Made by a program: the position numbers and the translations under genes. Below are positions 33,901 to 44,292 of a DNA stretch of 64,000 nt, piece by piece. The notes beneath the pieces were generated by a model. The model was given only the letters and a program-made list of their open reading frames with translations, ran no database searches and was not told the DNA's origin. The DNA lies in assembly GCA_030549335.1 (NCBI GenBank), contig CM060190.1, positions 66,354,118 to 66,418,117 on the forward strand, in the 5' to 3' direction. Positions within the stretch are counted from its first letter, which is position 1. Each line of letters opens with the position of its first letter. Source of the stretch: Pontederia crassipes (taxonomy: Eukaryota; Streptophyta; Magnoliopsida; Commelinales; Pontederiaceae).

Positions 33901-36900
33901 TAATGCGTTTATTTTTAAACGAGAAAGGACGGCAAGCAAGGTGGTAGTCATTCAGGGTTTCATTAATTTTACAAAGAATTCAGGTGTTAATGTGTGATCC
34001 TACATATAATCCTAGCAAACCACTTAGCATTCAAAATTCCTAGTTTGTGTTTATCCTAACATCAATCTCAAGACCCATCAGTTCAAATCCGAATTAAAAT
34101 GGTGAATTGCTCTTTATATTGGCTAGTGTAGACATCCAGTTCGGGGACTTCTGTCCTCCTACATACCCAGCTTTTCTTGGACAAACAATAAAATGAAAGA
34201 GCATGAAGAACAATGACTAGCTAAGCTATGAATTTGCAAATAACAAAGGGAAAACAATCACAATGTTGGCGATGAAGCAAAGCTACATTTGCAAGAAAAA
34301 GATAACACAGCAGCCTGCAAAAGCATGTCAGCTACCGTGATGACACCTCAGTTCTACAACTACAACCAGGCTTATGTTGTGACAGCAATACAACATTCTT
34401 GATAGTAGAATTGTTCCAAGATGCCGAAAAGTGGAACTGTGTCTACAGGACAATGTGAACTTTGAAAGGACAAGATACATGTCTTTATGACATGCACAGG
34501 AAACTATGGCATTAGAAGAAAGATGACTAAACAAAAGAAAATGAGAGGTAGGGAAAGTTGAAAAGGAAAAAATGGATGTCAAGTGATTTTATGCCCTGAC
34601 AGTAAATCTTTACAATATCACCGAAAACATGACTCATGCCAAGAGGTTTTGAGTTCGATTCTCATAAATGATATTTTTTTTCTAGTTGCTAAAGAACCAT
34701 GGACCTTTTGTACCCCTTCATTCCCTATTTATCTTTCCTTGTCCAAGACACTTATGGGCCTTCCTTTGTAACTGAAAAAGTCTTTACACTCTCAATAAAA
34801 ACCCAAAAATCATCACAGCAATATTAACATAAATGAAAGATTTACCATTGCACAGTTTAGTGTGCATAAATTAGTATGATGAAAGAAAATAAAAAAGTAC
34901 AGAAACATAAAATGTTATGTGATGAAGATAAAATGATAAAAACTAGAAATGAAAAGGTTAGGAACTTACTTTGCTCACAATTTTACCCTGTGGCCCTGTT
35001 TGTTTGGTCACAAGAATCTGGCCAAGCATTTTCCCTGAAGCAATGATACTTTTTAATTTTCACAAGTATCATGGATATTCGATAATAATGTTTATGTGAA
35101 AAGCTAAATTGTCAATAATGCATGTGAAAGCAGTTCTATCATAAAAAAATCCAATAACTTTGAATGGACAAGCTCAAGATCATTGATTGTCAAAAAAGAA
35201 AAAAAATACCAAAGTGATCAGGATTATAAAATAACAAATAACATTGTGACATCGAATATGGATCCTGGTTACTTTCATGCACGCATGAGTCTGAAATAAT
35301 GGTGGCATTTTTTTTTTTTTTTGAGAGGGAAAAAGATGACTACCAAGAATGGTGGCATTGATGCGATATAAAAATGTAACAAAGAAACAAGGGACGATCT
35401 TTCTAAATACTCAGATCAAATAACTTTCTATTTGTCTTTACTTTTCGATTCTATTATCATAACTAGAATTTTCAGAATAAAAATCTAACAAGTCGCTGAG
35501 GAAACATAACATGCAGCCTTCATTGAATAACCTCAAAAAGTTCCAACAGGACATGCATATACAATGTATCCATATATTAGTTGTCAAAAGGACGATGACG
35601 TCTCTCTTTCAAGATTAAGCTTCATGATTCCATAACAAAAAGTCTTGCAAGCACAACAACAACAACAAAATTGCCTCTATAGTTATGTGAAAATTTCAGA
35701 TGCTATTTTTCACAACATGATCATATATCTATATCATTTTTATGGACATGTATCTGCATCGAAATTTTAGACCAAGGGTGCCAGAAACTTTTGTAGCAAG
35801 TTGTCACAAAATTCTTGATAAATTTAAGAACATGCGATATGTTTCCAATTAATATTCAAGCATAATATAATATATTTGAGAAAAACCTATATAATGAGGC
35901 TCTAAAATTATTTATCCACATTCGCTTGCAGCAGAGAGAACCAAAATAAATAAACAACAAACAAAGTCTAGTGCACTACCAGATAAATCTGCTACATCCT
36001 CGGATTTAACAATATGCACTCCCCCCTTCAAACCACTTTTGAAGGTTCCCAAACCTCTTCCACCAGCAAGAACCTGGCTCTTAACTACAATCTGCAACAC
36101 ATCAAAAGCAATTTAAAGGCATCAATTTCAGAACACCGGATCACCTAACTTTTACCAATGCTCTTAGTTTGTGCGAGAGGGGAGGGAAGCAGATGTTTAC
36201 CTCCTTCTCACTGGGGAAAACAGATTTGACAGCCTCCTTCACATCTTCCAAAGAGGAAACTGCAACTCCCTTTGGTACATTTATCCCATATTTGCTCATC
36301 AGTTCAGCACCCTAAGGCAATCAAAATTTTCCAACATCATATCGAGAGGTCTTTGCATGATACTAAAAGAGGAAAAAAGAGCTCTCGTTTTTTGGTTGCA
36401 ATTACCAGAAATCAAATTCAACAATCCGAACAGGTAACCGCAAAGTACAAATCTAGAAATTAATGAGACTCCAAAAAAGATAATATTTTCTATTAAACGA
36501 TCACACAAATAATCGAAAAAAATGAAATTAACAAAATTGAGAGGATCTAAATGATAGGTTCCTAGTCCAACTAGGATCCTAATTAGATCACTTCGAGGGG
36601 ATCAAGCCTCTAATAGACCACTTCGAGGGGGTCAAGCCTCCAAGATAGTTGCTCCAAGCAAATATCAAAAGAAGATTGTATTCTCATATATCTGACTAAA
36701 AAGAGTTCCAAGGGGGCCCTATTTATAGGGTAAGTCAAACAAGTCCTAGTAGAACTAGAAATAAAATAAAAAGAGTGCTACTCAAACTAGGAAGTAAGTG
36801 CTAATCAAACTAGGCCATCAAACTTGAAAGTAAATACCTAATCTTAATTAAAGAAAATAAACTAATTCTACTATTACCAGGTATAGGATCCTATCACTAA

Positions 36901-37056
36901 ACACAGTGCAAGTTACCTTAAACGGATGAACCGATGGGAGAAAAGAAGAAATACCTGGTATTCGTGGATATTGAGGCGCCGAAGCTGCTGCCGCTGCCAT
37001 CTCCCCGCGATCGAGAGCGATCCCGCGACGAGCCTCCCAAGCGATCTCCTCACCAT
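21933..37056 (-). CDS. succinyl-CoA ligase (ADP-forming) beta subunit, mitochondrial
   Basis: Twelve minus-strand exons join in frame: 36955-37056, 36201-36311, 35980-36091, 34970-35034, 31646-31723, 24451-24525, 24164-24316, 23925-24059, 23511-23675, 23124-23246, 22130-22201, 21933-22010. Together they encode 422 residues, the normal length for plant SCS-beta. Exon 1 (34 aa, [12 protein letters not shown]...) is arginine-rich like a mitochondrial presequence and ends [10 protein letters not shown]. Then follow GAELMSKYG, the ATP-grasp glycine-rich [39 protein letters not shown]...[10 protein letters not shown], and the C-terminal ligase segment [13 protein letters not shown]...[15 protein letters not shown]. 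Known role: with the alpha subunit it converts succinyl-CoA to succinate with ATP formation in the citric acid cycle (EC 6.2.1.5). The 7.1-kb intron 5 (24526-31645) carries an L1 fragment, a hAT MITE and a complete chromovirus. Intron 4 (31724-34969) carries LINE sequence, and intron 1 a solo LTR. A second copy of exon 1 lies upstream at 42512-42613. Confidence 0.95.
24743..24946 (-). mobile_element. L1-type LINE 3' fragment
   Basis: Read on the minus strand, it ends in ...ctttctcatttcaaaaaaaa, a poly(A) tail after a conserved block (attaatgaaacttttggatg, accaacttctag) that recurs near 32640 and 33930. The hAT MITE appears to have landed inside it, and LINE-like sequence may resume for a few tens of bases after 25705. 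Confidence 0.5.
24955..25697. mobile_element. hAT-type MITE with 8-bp TSD
   Basis: The terminal inverted repeats are catggttgtcaggatcgctt on the left and, inverted, caaggttgttaggatcgctt on the right (3 mismatches). The exact 8-bp TSD attgtctc lies at 24947-24954 and 25698-25705. The 743-bp interior is AT-rich, contains a (TTA/CTA)n microsatellite near 25556-25600, and has no transposase. Confidence 0.85.
25796..26113 (-). repeat. 3' LTR of the first chromovirus
   Basis: This LTR has 318 bp and borders the purine tract. The terminal part of the pol reading frame runs into it, ending at 26015. Confidence 0.92.
26015..28480 (-). pseudogene. chromovirus pol: reverse transcriptase C-part, RNase H, integrase, chromodomain
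   Basis: The 821 codons open at [13 protein letters not shown] and carry the RT catalytic FFDDILIYS (residues about 33-41), the RNase H start [16 protein letters not shown], an integrase zinc-binding H-H-C-C region ending NCLVCQQNK, and the integrase core with [17 protein letters not shown] and a downstream glutamate. A chromodomain-like tail, [19 protein letters not shown], identifies a chromovirus. It is separated from the upstream gag-protease-RT frame by a frameshift near 28530, where four bases stand in place of an expected six between GYHQLRV and ADIHKTAF. The element therefore cannot make an intact polyprotein. Confidence 0.9.
28533..30603 (-). pseudogene. chromovirus gag, protease and N-terminal reverse transcriptase
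   Basis: Translation would begin [13 protein letters not shown] at 30603, next to the primer binding site, with a Ser/Pro/Thr-rich start. That frame is lost by about 30388. The main frame resumes at 30230 ([16 protein letters not shown], gag) just after an in-frame TGA at 30240-30242, where an arginine codon is expected. It contains the gag zinc knuckle [14 protein letters not shown], the protease motif [12 protein letters not shown], and the RT beginning up to [11 protein letters not shown], where the frameshift to the pol part falls. Confidence 0.88.
30604..30616 (-). other. primer binding site (initiator Met tRNA) of the first chromovirus
   Basis: Minus-strand TGGTATCAGAGCC lies four bases inside the 5' LTR. 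Confidence 0.9.
30621..30939 (-). repeat. 5' LTR of the first chromovirus
   Basis: This LTR has 319 bp, differs from the 3' LTR by four substitutions and one indel, and is followed by the TSD ggata. Confidence 0.92.
32625..33975 (-). mobile_element. LINE-derived insertion(s): proline-rich frame joined to L1-type 3' tails
   Basis: Two minus-strand 3'-tail blocks (about 32625-32720 and 33900-33975) resemble the L1 tail at 24743. Between them are GC-rich minus-strand frames (32817-33446 and 33361-33843) rich in Pro, Ser and Thr that overlap in different phases, as in a decayed ORF1/gag-like gene. No reverse transcriptase is present. The composition contrasts sharply with the AT-rich intron around it. 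The ORF1 identification is an inference from context. Confidence 0.42.
36552..36896 (-). mobile_element. solo LTR of the second chromovirus family, in intron 1 of the succinyl-CoA ligase gene
   Basis: This complete 345-bp LTR is flanked by the 5-bp TSD ctaaa at 36547-36551 and 36897-36901. It differs from the LTR at 42109-42453 at only two positions by eye. It begins 58 bp beyond the exon 1 donor. Confidence 0.92.
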
Positions 37057-37637
37057 CTTTCTCGATTGAATCACACAGGAAGACACCAGAAACCTCCCAG
37101 ACAAGACCTAGACGGAGAGGAACCCGAAGACGAGGCGAAACCCTAGAATGCGATCGATCTCGTCGTTCGATTAGCTCCATAATTGTAAGAACAAAAGAGG
37201 AAAAATAGGAAAGAGACGCCACAAAGCGCCGCCGGTGGGTGGAGTGATCCCCCGCACGATCACAACCGTCCGTTTAACGCGGACATCTTGGAGTAAGGCC
37301 GCATCTGCCCGTCAAAAAAACGAATGGAATTGGCACATTTCGGAGCATGAATTCCAGAAGTAAAATGTGTTTTATTTTCATATTATATTTCACTAATCGT
37401 GCAGTTTGAATTACGACATTACTTGAAGCAATCAATTACGAGATTAATAATGAGTATAGGATCTCCGGTCGCTACTCAAATTTTATTTCGACGATGGAGT
37501 AAAACGTAAAACTTATGTTTTTCCAGCAAGTAGAGGTGTGCATTTGGAATAATTAACCGGACAATTAGATTAGTTAATTATTTAAAGTAGATGAATTTTA
37601 TGTTTATTATTCGATCCAAAATAAAATTTCTTGATAA
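36897..37637 (-). promoter_or_regulatory. proximal copy of the succinyl-CoA ligase exon 1, 5' UTR and promoter
   Basis: This segment holds the exon 1 donor, exon 1 (36955-37056), the 5' UTR and about 580 bp of upstream DNA. A telo-box-like AAACCCTAG on the plus strand (37139-37147), common near transcription starts of plant housekeeping genes, lies about 85 bases upstream of the ATG. The block is repeated at 42454-43194 with no difference I can see. It ends abruptly inside an LTR at 37637/37638. Confidence 0.8.
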
Positions 37638-37943
37638 CTTCGAGGGGATCAAGCCTCCAATAGACCACTTCGAGGGGGTCAAGCCTCCAAGATAGTTGCT
37701 CCAAGCAAATATCAAAAGAAGATTGTATTCTCATATATCTGACTAAAAAGAGTTCCAAGGGGGCCCTATTTATAGGGTAACTCAAACAAGTCCTAGTAGA
37801 ACTAGAAATAAAATAAAAAGAGTGCTACTCAAACTAGGAAGTAAGTGCTAATCAAACTAGGCCATCAAACTTGAAAGTAAATACCTAATCTTAATTAAAG
37901 GAAATAAACTAATTCTACTATTACTAGGTATAGGATCCTATCA
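37638..37943 (-). repeat. truncated 3' LTR of the second chromovirus
   Basis: Compared with 42109-42453 it starts at the acttcgagg corresponding to 42147. The missing 38 bases are the outer end of the LTR. Confidence 0.88.
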
Positions 37944-37972
37944 TTCCCGCCTCCTTTAAATTAGCCTTGTCC

Positions 37973-40900
37973 TCAAGGATGAGCAGCAACAAACTCAGGA
38001 AACCTTCTTTGCAGAGATTGATAACGTTCCCAAGTAGCATCTTCAACTGGCGAATTCTCCCATTTAATCAACCACTCAGTAACTGCATGCTTCTTTTGTT
38101 GAATAAAACGACGCTTCAAAACCATTTCAGGTATTGCACGAACATTGCCTTCTGAATCCAATTCAGGAAGATGATGTAGCGCAGAAATATTATTCCCAAG
38201 CTTCTTCTTAAGACAAGAAACATGGAACACTGGATGAATACGAGATGTTGAAGGTAGATCAAGACGATAAGCTACTGGCCCAATTCGCTCCAAAACTTTA
38301 TAAGGCCCATAAAATCGAGGTGCTAATTTCATTGAACTCCGAACAGTAACAGAAAGTTGTTTATATGGCTGCAGACGTAAATAAACTAAGTCTCCAATTT
38401 GAAATTCCCTCTCAGTTCGCTTTTTGTCAGCTTGTTGTTTCATTCGAGATTGAGCACTAGTAAGATTATCCTTTAATAGCCTTAGTACTTGGTCTCGATC
38501 ACGTAATTCAATATCCACAGCATTAACAGTAGTAGCGCCTGTTGAATATTGGGCAATAGCAGGAGGAGGATATCCATACATAGCTTCAAAAGGAGTAAGT
38601 TTTGTTGAAGAGTGAAAAGTTGTGTTGTACCACCACTCTGCCCATGGAAGCCACTTCACCCAATTTTTAGGCTTATCACTTGAGAAACAACGAAGATAAA
38701 ATTCTAAACATCTATTGACAACTTCAGTTTGTCCGTCCGTTTGAAGATGATAAGCGGTGCTCATTGTCAATTGGGTTTGTTGTAAACGACAAAGTTCCTT
38801 CCAAAATTGGCTAGTGAAGACTTTGTCTCTATCACTTACGATTGATCGTGGCACCCCATGCAACTTGACAACATTTTCAACAAAAACATTAGCAACAGTA
38901 ACTGCCGTATATGGATGAGACATGACATAAAAGTGGGCATACTTAGTAAGGCGATCCACTACCACAAATATTGTAGTTTTTCCATGCGAAGAGGGTAAAC
39001 CCTCAATGAAATTCATAGATATATCTACCCATGCTTCAATAGGAATTGGAAGTGGCTGCAATAAACCTGGACTTGCAATTGTTTCCCCTTTATGATACTG
39101 GCAAACATCACATTCAGCAACAAATTTCTTGACGTCATTTTTCATGCATGTCCAATAGAATTCTCGAGAAATACGCTTATATGTGCAAAGTACATCAGAA
39201 TGCTCAGCCATTGGGGAACCATGAAATTCCTTTAGTAATGTTAACTTATGAGCTGAGTTTGGCACTAAAACCATTCTACCTTTATATAGAAGATTTCTAG
39301 AGTGCCAAGAATACGGTGAAACTGAAAGAGGTTCATCTTGTAACCTTTGAATTAAGGTCTTGATAGCAGCATCCTCTTGCCATTCTTGACGAATAGAATC
39401 CAAAAGGGCAGTGGACAAAATAGATATAGCATATAAGGTTCTATGCTCAGAAAGACGAGAGAGAACATCAGCCACAAGATTTTCAGTTCCTCTTTTATAA
39501 GTAATCTCATAATCATATCCCAATAATTTAGAGACCCACTTTTGTTGTAGCATAGAAGTGATTCTTTGCTCTAATATATGTTTTAAACTATTATGATCTG
39601 TACGAATATGAAATCGATGACCAATTAAGTAAGGTCTCCATTTAGTGACAGCATGAATAATGACAAGCATCTCTTTATCATACACAAACCAACTGAGATG
39701 TGTTTTTGTCAGAGCCTTGCTAGTATATGCAATTGGTCGTCCTTCTTGCATCAACACAACACCAATCCCGACTCCTGAAGCATCAGATTCAATGACGAAT
39801 AATTTATCAAAATTTGGCAAAACTAAAACTGGGGTTGTGGACATAGCAAGCTTAAGTTGATCAAAAGCCCTTTTTGCATCATCATTCCACTTGAAGGAAT
39901 CCTTCTTCAGCAAAGATGTCAGTGGTGCACTTATCTTACCATAATCCTTCACAAACTTGTGATAGTATCCTGTTAAGCCCAAGAACCCTCTAAGTGCTTT
40001 AACTGTATGAGGAACGGGCCACTCAAGCATTACTTGAATTTTAGATTGATCCACTGAAACGCCCTCATAAGAGACAATATGACCAAGGTACTCTACTTGC
40101 GGTTGACCAAAACTGCATTTAGATTTCTTAACAAATAGTTTATGCTCCCGAAGTATAGTAAAAATTATCTTCAAATGAGATAGGTGCTCCTGCAAGGATG
40201 AACTGTAAATGAGGATATCATCAAAGAATATTAGCACAAATTTCCGTAAGTATGGTCGAAAGATGTCGTTCATCAAGCTCTGAAAAGTGGATGGAGCATT
40301 AGTTAACCCGAAGGGCATGACCAAAAACTCATAATGTCCATCGTGAGTTCGAAAAGCAGTATTTTGCACATCGGCTTCATGTACCCGAATTTGATGATAC
40401 TCAGAACACAGGTCGAGCTTAGTGTATAACTTTGCACCTCCAAGTTCATCAAGCAACTCATCGACCACTGGAATAGGGTATTTGTCCTTGATAGTGACTC
40501 TATTGAGAGCTCTATAATCCACACACATACGCCATGAATCATCTTTCTTTTTTACCAATAACACCGGAGAAGAATAAGGACTAACACTAGGACGAATTAT
40601 TCCTGCTTCAAGCATTTCTTGAACTATTTTTTCAATTTTAGCCTTTTGAAAATGAGGATAATGATATGGCCGAACATTAGTCGGAGAAGAGCCTGATAAG
40701 AGGGGTATTCGATGATCATGTGATCGTTGAGGTGACAGTCCTTCTGGTTCTGCAAATATATCTGAAAATTCTGAAAGCAAGGGCTCAAGTCCATTATCAA
40801 CAGTTGACGGTAAATGTGTTACTCCCATAAGTTGGAGTTGAACAATATAACCCCTTTTTTCCTTCCGAAGTATTTTTTCCATGCAATGATTTGATATAGA

Positions 40901-41938
40901 ATTGACCTTGCAACGTTTTCCTTTTAATATCACATTTTGGCCTTCCAATTCAAATTTCATTATTAATTTTGAGAAGTCCCAAGTGATTTCTCCCGATGTA
41001 CGTAACCACTCAATACCGAGCACAACTTCCTCAAGGCTATACAGAAACATGTGAGAGAACTTTTCTTTTCGATGCTTGATCAGACGAAATCTCTTGATAA
41101 CTTGAATAAAATAGAGATCCTTTTTTAGAGTGTAGCTTTGGCTATGCATTGACAGCATTGGAACAAGCTTGCATCTTCTACCGAAAGAAAATTCGAAGTT
41201 GGCCAAATTCTTTTTGCATGAATAAATTTGTCTTTGGACATTGAAGCCTTCGACATTCTTTGATGTTGAGTCAACTATCATAAGTGTGAACGAGTCCTTA
41301 TGAGCATCTTCAGACATTAATGATTTTCCAATAATGATGCCTTCTACGGTAGATTTTGCAAGAGTTGATTGCTCGTTTGATAATTGAATTGTAGATATTT
41401 CATCTTTAAAAGATTTCTCAGCAGATGACTTTGAAGATTGAACTTCAAACGAATTGTCTTCAGTATCTTTCACTTCTTGTTGAGGTAAATCTTTGGTGAA
41501 AATTTCAGAAGATAATGGTATATTAGACTCTTCTGCATTTGATGAAAATATTATTGCACTTGTGCTTCTGAATGATTTGTTCAAGTGTCGACTTGATCTA
41601 TGTCTCTCTTTATTTAAACGTTCTTCTTCTCATCGGGCAAAAGAAATAGTAGCAACTATAGTAATGGGCTGTCGAGCTTTCACTTCTCGTCGAAGATCGG
41701 GGAGAAGTCCTTCAACAAAAGTTTCTACCAATCGATGTTCGTTCCAATTTTTAATTTGACTTGATAATAATTCGAAACGAGTCAAATACTCCTCGACCGT
41801 ACTTAATTGTTGAATATTTGCAAGCTCATCTTCTACGTAATTTCCCTTGTTTACATGTTGATATTTGTTTTCGTCGTTAAATACTTGTAAAATTCGTTGA
41901 AATCGTTCTTCGATTCGAGTAAGACGATCGACTAGCAT
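37973..41938 (-). pseudogene. chromovirus gag-pol polyprotein, degenerate
   Basis: A gag remnant (41630-41938, MLVDRLTRIEERFQ) and a 1203-codon frame (37973-41584) are in the same phase, interrupted by one in-frame TGA (41629-41631). The pol part shows a weak protease-linker region ending VVLGIEWLRTSGEITWDF, RT with [11 protein letters not shown] (but DLCSEYHQIRV where DLRSGYHQ is usual), and RNase H IESDASGVGIGVVLM. The integrase follows, with a zinc-binding region ending CDVCQYHKG and core motifs SMNFIEGLPSS, SDRDKVFTSQFW and TDGQTEVVNRC. The tail WLIKWENSPVEDATWERYQ is a chromodomain. No gag zinc knuckle is visible, and an N-terminal part of gag is missing, so it is unlikely to be autonomous. 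Confidence 0.88.
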
Positions 41939-42094
41939 TAAAATCTCTGAAGTCGATAAATTATGTGAAGCTATAGATTTTTCGATGTAGTGGCAGTAGC
42001 GGATGCGATAGATGGCAGCGGAAGGCGAAGATAACTAGGTTATTGGTCCAACCAAAAACTCGAGATATCACAATTGTCCGATGAAGATCGAACA

Positions 42095-42106
42095 GCTCTG
42101 ATACCA
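42095..42106 (-). other. primer binding site (initiator Met tRNA) of the second chromovirus
   Basis: Minus-strand TGGTATCAGAGC lies two bases inside the 5' LTR. Confidence 0.88.
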
Positions 42107-42108
42107 AT

Positions 42109-42453
42109 TAATAGGTTCCTAGTCCAACTAGGATCCTAATTAGATCACTTCGAGGGGATCAAGCCTCTAATAGACCACTTCGAGGGGGTCAAGCCTCCAA
42201 GATAGTTGCTCCAAGCAAATATCAAAAGAAGATTGTATTCTCATATATCTGACTAAAAAGAGTTCCAAGGGGGCCCTATTTATAGGGTAAGTCAAACAAG
42301 TCCTAGTAGAACTAGAAATAAAATAAAAAGAGTGCTACTCAAACTAGGAAGTAAGTGCTAATCAAACTAGGCCATCAAACTTAAAAGTAAATACCTAATC
42401 TTAATTAAAGAAAATAAACTAATTCTACTATTACCAGGTATAGGATCCTATCA
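42109..42453 (-). repeat. 5' LTR of the second chromovirus
   Basis: This 345-bp LTR has near-inverted ends, taatagg and cctatca. It is followed by the TSD-type ctaaa and the distal promoter/exon copy. Confidence 0.9.
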
Positions 42454-43194
42454 CTAAACACAGTGCAAGTTACCTTAAACGGATGAACCGATGGGAGAAA
42501 AGAAGAAATACCTGGTATTCGTGGATATTGAGGCGCCGAAGCTGCTGCCGCTGCCATCTCCCCGCGATCGAGAGCGATCCCGCGACGAGCCTCCCAAGCG
42601 ATCTCCTCACCATCTTTCTCGATTGAATCACACAGGAAGACACCAGAAACCTCCCAGACAAGACCTAGACGGAGAGGAACCCGAAGACGAGGCGAAACCC
42701 TAGAATGCGATCGATCTCGTCGTTCGATTAGCTCCATAATTGTAAGAACAAAAGAGGAAAAATAGGAAAGAGACGCCACAAAGCGCCGCCGGTGGGTGGA
42801 GTGATCCCCCGCACGATCACAACCGTCCGTTTAACGCGGACATCTTGGAGTAAGGCCGCATCTGCCCGTCAAAAAAACGAATGGAATTGGCACATTTCGG
42901 AGCATGAATTCCAGAAGTAAAATGTGTTTTATTTTCATATTATATTTCACTAATCGTGCAGTTTGAATTACGACATTACTTGAAGCAATCAATTACGAGA
43001 TTAATAATGAGTATAGGATCTCCGGTCGCTACTCAAATTTTATTTCGACGATGGAGTAAAACGTAAAACTTATGTTTTTCCAGCAAGTAGAGGTGTGCAT
43101 TTGGAATAATTAACCGGACAATTAGATTAGTTAATTATTTAAAGTAGATGAATTTTATGTTTATTATTCGATCCAAAATAAAATTTCTTGATAA
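42454..43194 (-). promoter_or_regulatory. distal duplicate of the succinyl-CoA ligase promoter, 5' UTR and exon 1
   Basis: This 740-bp block appears identical to 36897-37637 at a constant offset of 5557. It includes the telo-box-like AAACCCTAG (42696-42704) and a complete exon 1. Upstream of 43194 the two copies diverge: here the sequence runs on into ordinary upstream DNA, so this is the copy in the original promoter context. Confidence 0.88.
42512..42613 (-). CDS. duplicate exon 1 of the succinyl-CoA ligase beta gene
   Basis: It encodes the same 34 residues ([12 protein letters not shown] to LNIHEYQ) with an intact donor site. It could be spliced over 6.2 kb to exon 2 (36311), skipping the chromovirus and the proximal exon 1, and would give the same protein. 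Which copy is used cannot be read from the DNA. Confidence 0.8.
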
Positions 43195-43990
43195 ATAATT
43201 TTGGTTCGATTGGAGTAATTTAACAAGCACCAAAAGATAAAAGTGATATTCAGCGTTATTCTCCAACTTCGCTGTATAATAAGATTGTCTTTCATATTTT
43301 AATTTATTTCATCAATTATATAGGCGATAATATAGACGATTGACGTGGCGCCACACAGTGATTTCTCTCTCCACCACAAAAGTAGAGAGTCCGACGTGAC
43401 ATTATTAAAAAATAAAATAATATAAAAAAATGGTGATGCCTTTCGGCACCCGTCTCGCTAGAGGATTTGGGAGATGACTCTTTCGCTGCATCGATGAAGG
43501 GGGAAGGGTCACATCTCTTCTCATCTTTCTTCTCCAACGAGACGAGAGAGAGAGGGGGCAGCGTCCTTCCCTTGCAAAGCACGCGCAAAGGGGGAGGGCC
43601 ACCTCGCCCCCTCCCCATCTCTTCTCGCCCTTCCCCCTCTGTACGTGTGCGCAAATCATGCGCCCCTCCCCCCTCTCTTCTCGTTGAAGAAAAGAGGGGG
43701 AGGGGCCCTCCCCCTCTTTTGTACACAAGGGCATTGCACCCCCTCATCTCCGACGTAGGAGAGGATTGGCCAACGACGGCCGAAGGAGAGAGGGAAGGGG
43801 GAGCACCCCCTCTTTTTTTTAATATATTATATAATTTTTATTTTAAAATTAAAATGTCACGTTGAATGATCGAGAAATTGAGTACTCCCAATTGAAAGGG
43901 CATTTCGTGAAAAGAAGTCAATAATTGAATGGTGGTATAGTTACAAACTAAATTTGAAGAATAGAATTGAAATGAATAAAGTTGGAGGAT
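43195..43990. mobile_element. decayed foldback element related to 10497-11526
   Basis: Inner inverted arms (acgtgacattattaaaaaat near 43393, and the inverse ttttaaaattaaaatgtcac near 43842) surround a GC-rich core at about 43440-43820. The right part, gttacaaactaaatttgaag followed by aaagttggaggatat, matches the right arm of the 10.5-kb element. Outer ends and TSD are not clear. Long GC-rich frames in the core are not believed to be genes. Confidence 0.45.
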
Positions 43991-44292
43991 ATTTAGTAAA
44001 ATTCATTCCAATAAAGTATGTGTAATCAAATTTGGTTGTTATAATTTGGTTAGCATATTTTTTCACTTATTTGATCATACATTTATTTTTTTGTGCCAGC
44101 TTTCAGGCCCTACCAAGGAAGGTTGAGAGTTTTTCTTATATCTCCTCTAAACTATCACCATTTTTTGTACTTAACATTAATACATGAACTCATGGTAACG
44201 TGTTCCTAAATTATAACAAAAATTTTATTTTAGTCCATCCGTCATGTTACGTTAACATTTCATTTTTTTATTTTTTATTTATTAAATGATTA

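Larger units (their letters stand above)
37638..42453 (-). mobile_element. second Ty3/gypsy chromovirus, truncated at its 3' LTR
   Basis: The 5' LTR is 42109-42453 (345 bp), and the primer binding site TGGTATCAGAGC is the complement of 42095-42106. The polyprotein lies at 37973-41938, with the purine tract just left of it. The 3' LTR is 37638-37943, lacking its terminal 38 or so bases. The 42453 end is followed by ctaaa, the same five bases that flank the solo LTR, so both come from one insertion site. The 37638 end has no TSD and abuts host promoter sequence. The two LTRs of this copy differ at about five positions, more than the 5' LTR differs from the solo LTR. Confidence 0.9.

Noticed and set aside
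34651..34663. B-box-like gagttcgattctc suggesting a second tRNA-type SINE
   Set aside because: No A box at the proper distance and no TSD could be found.
43316..43865. Long GC-rich frames on both strands
   Set aside because: They lie in the low-complexity core of the decayed foldback element and are Arg/Pro/Gly-rich in all frames.
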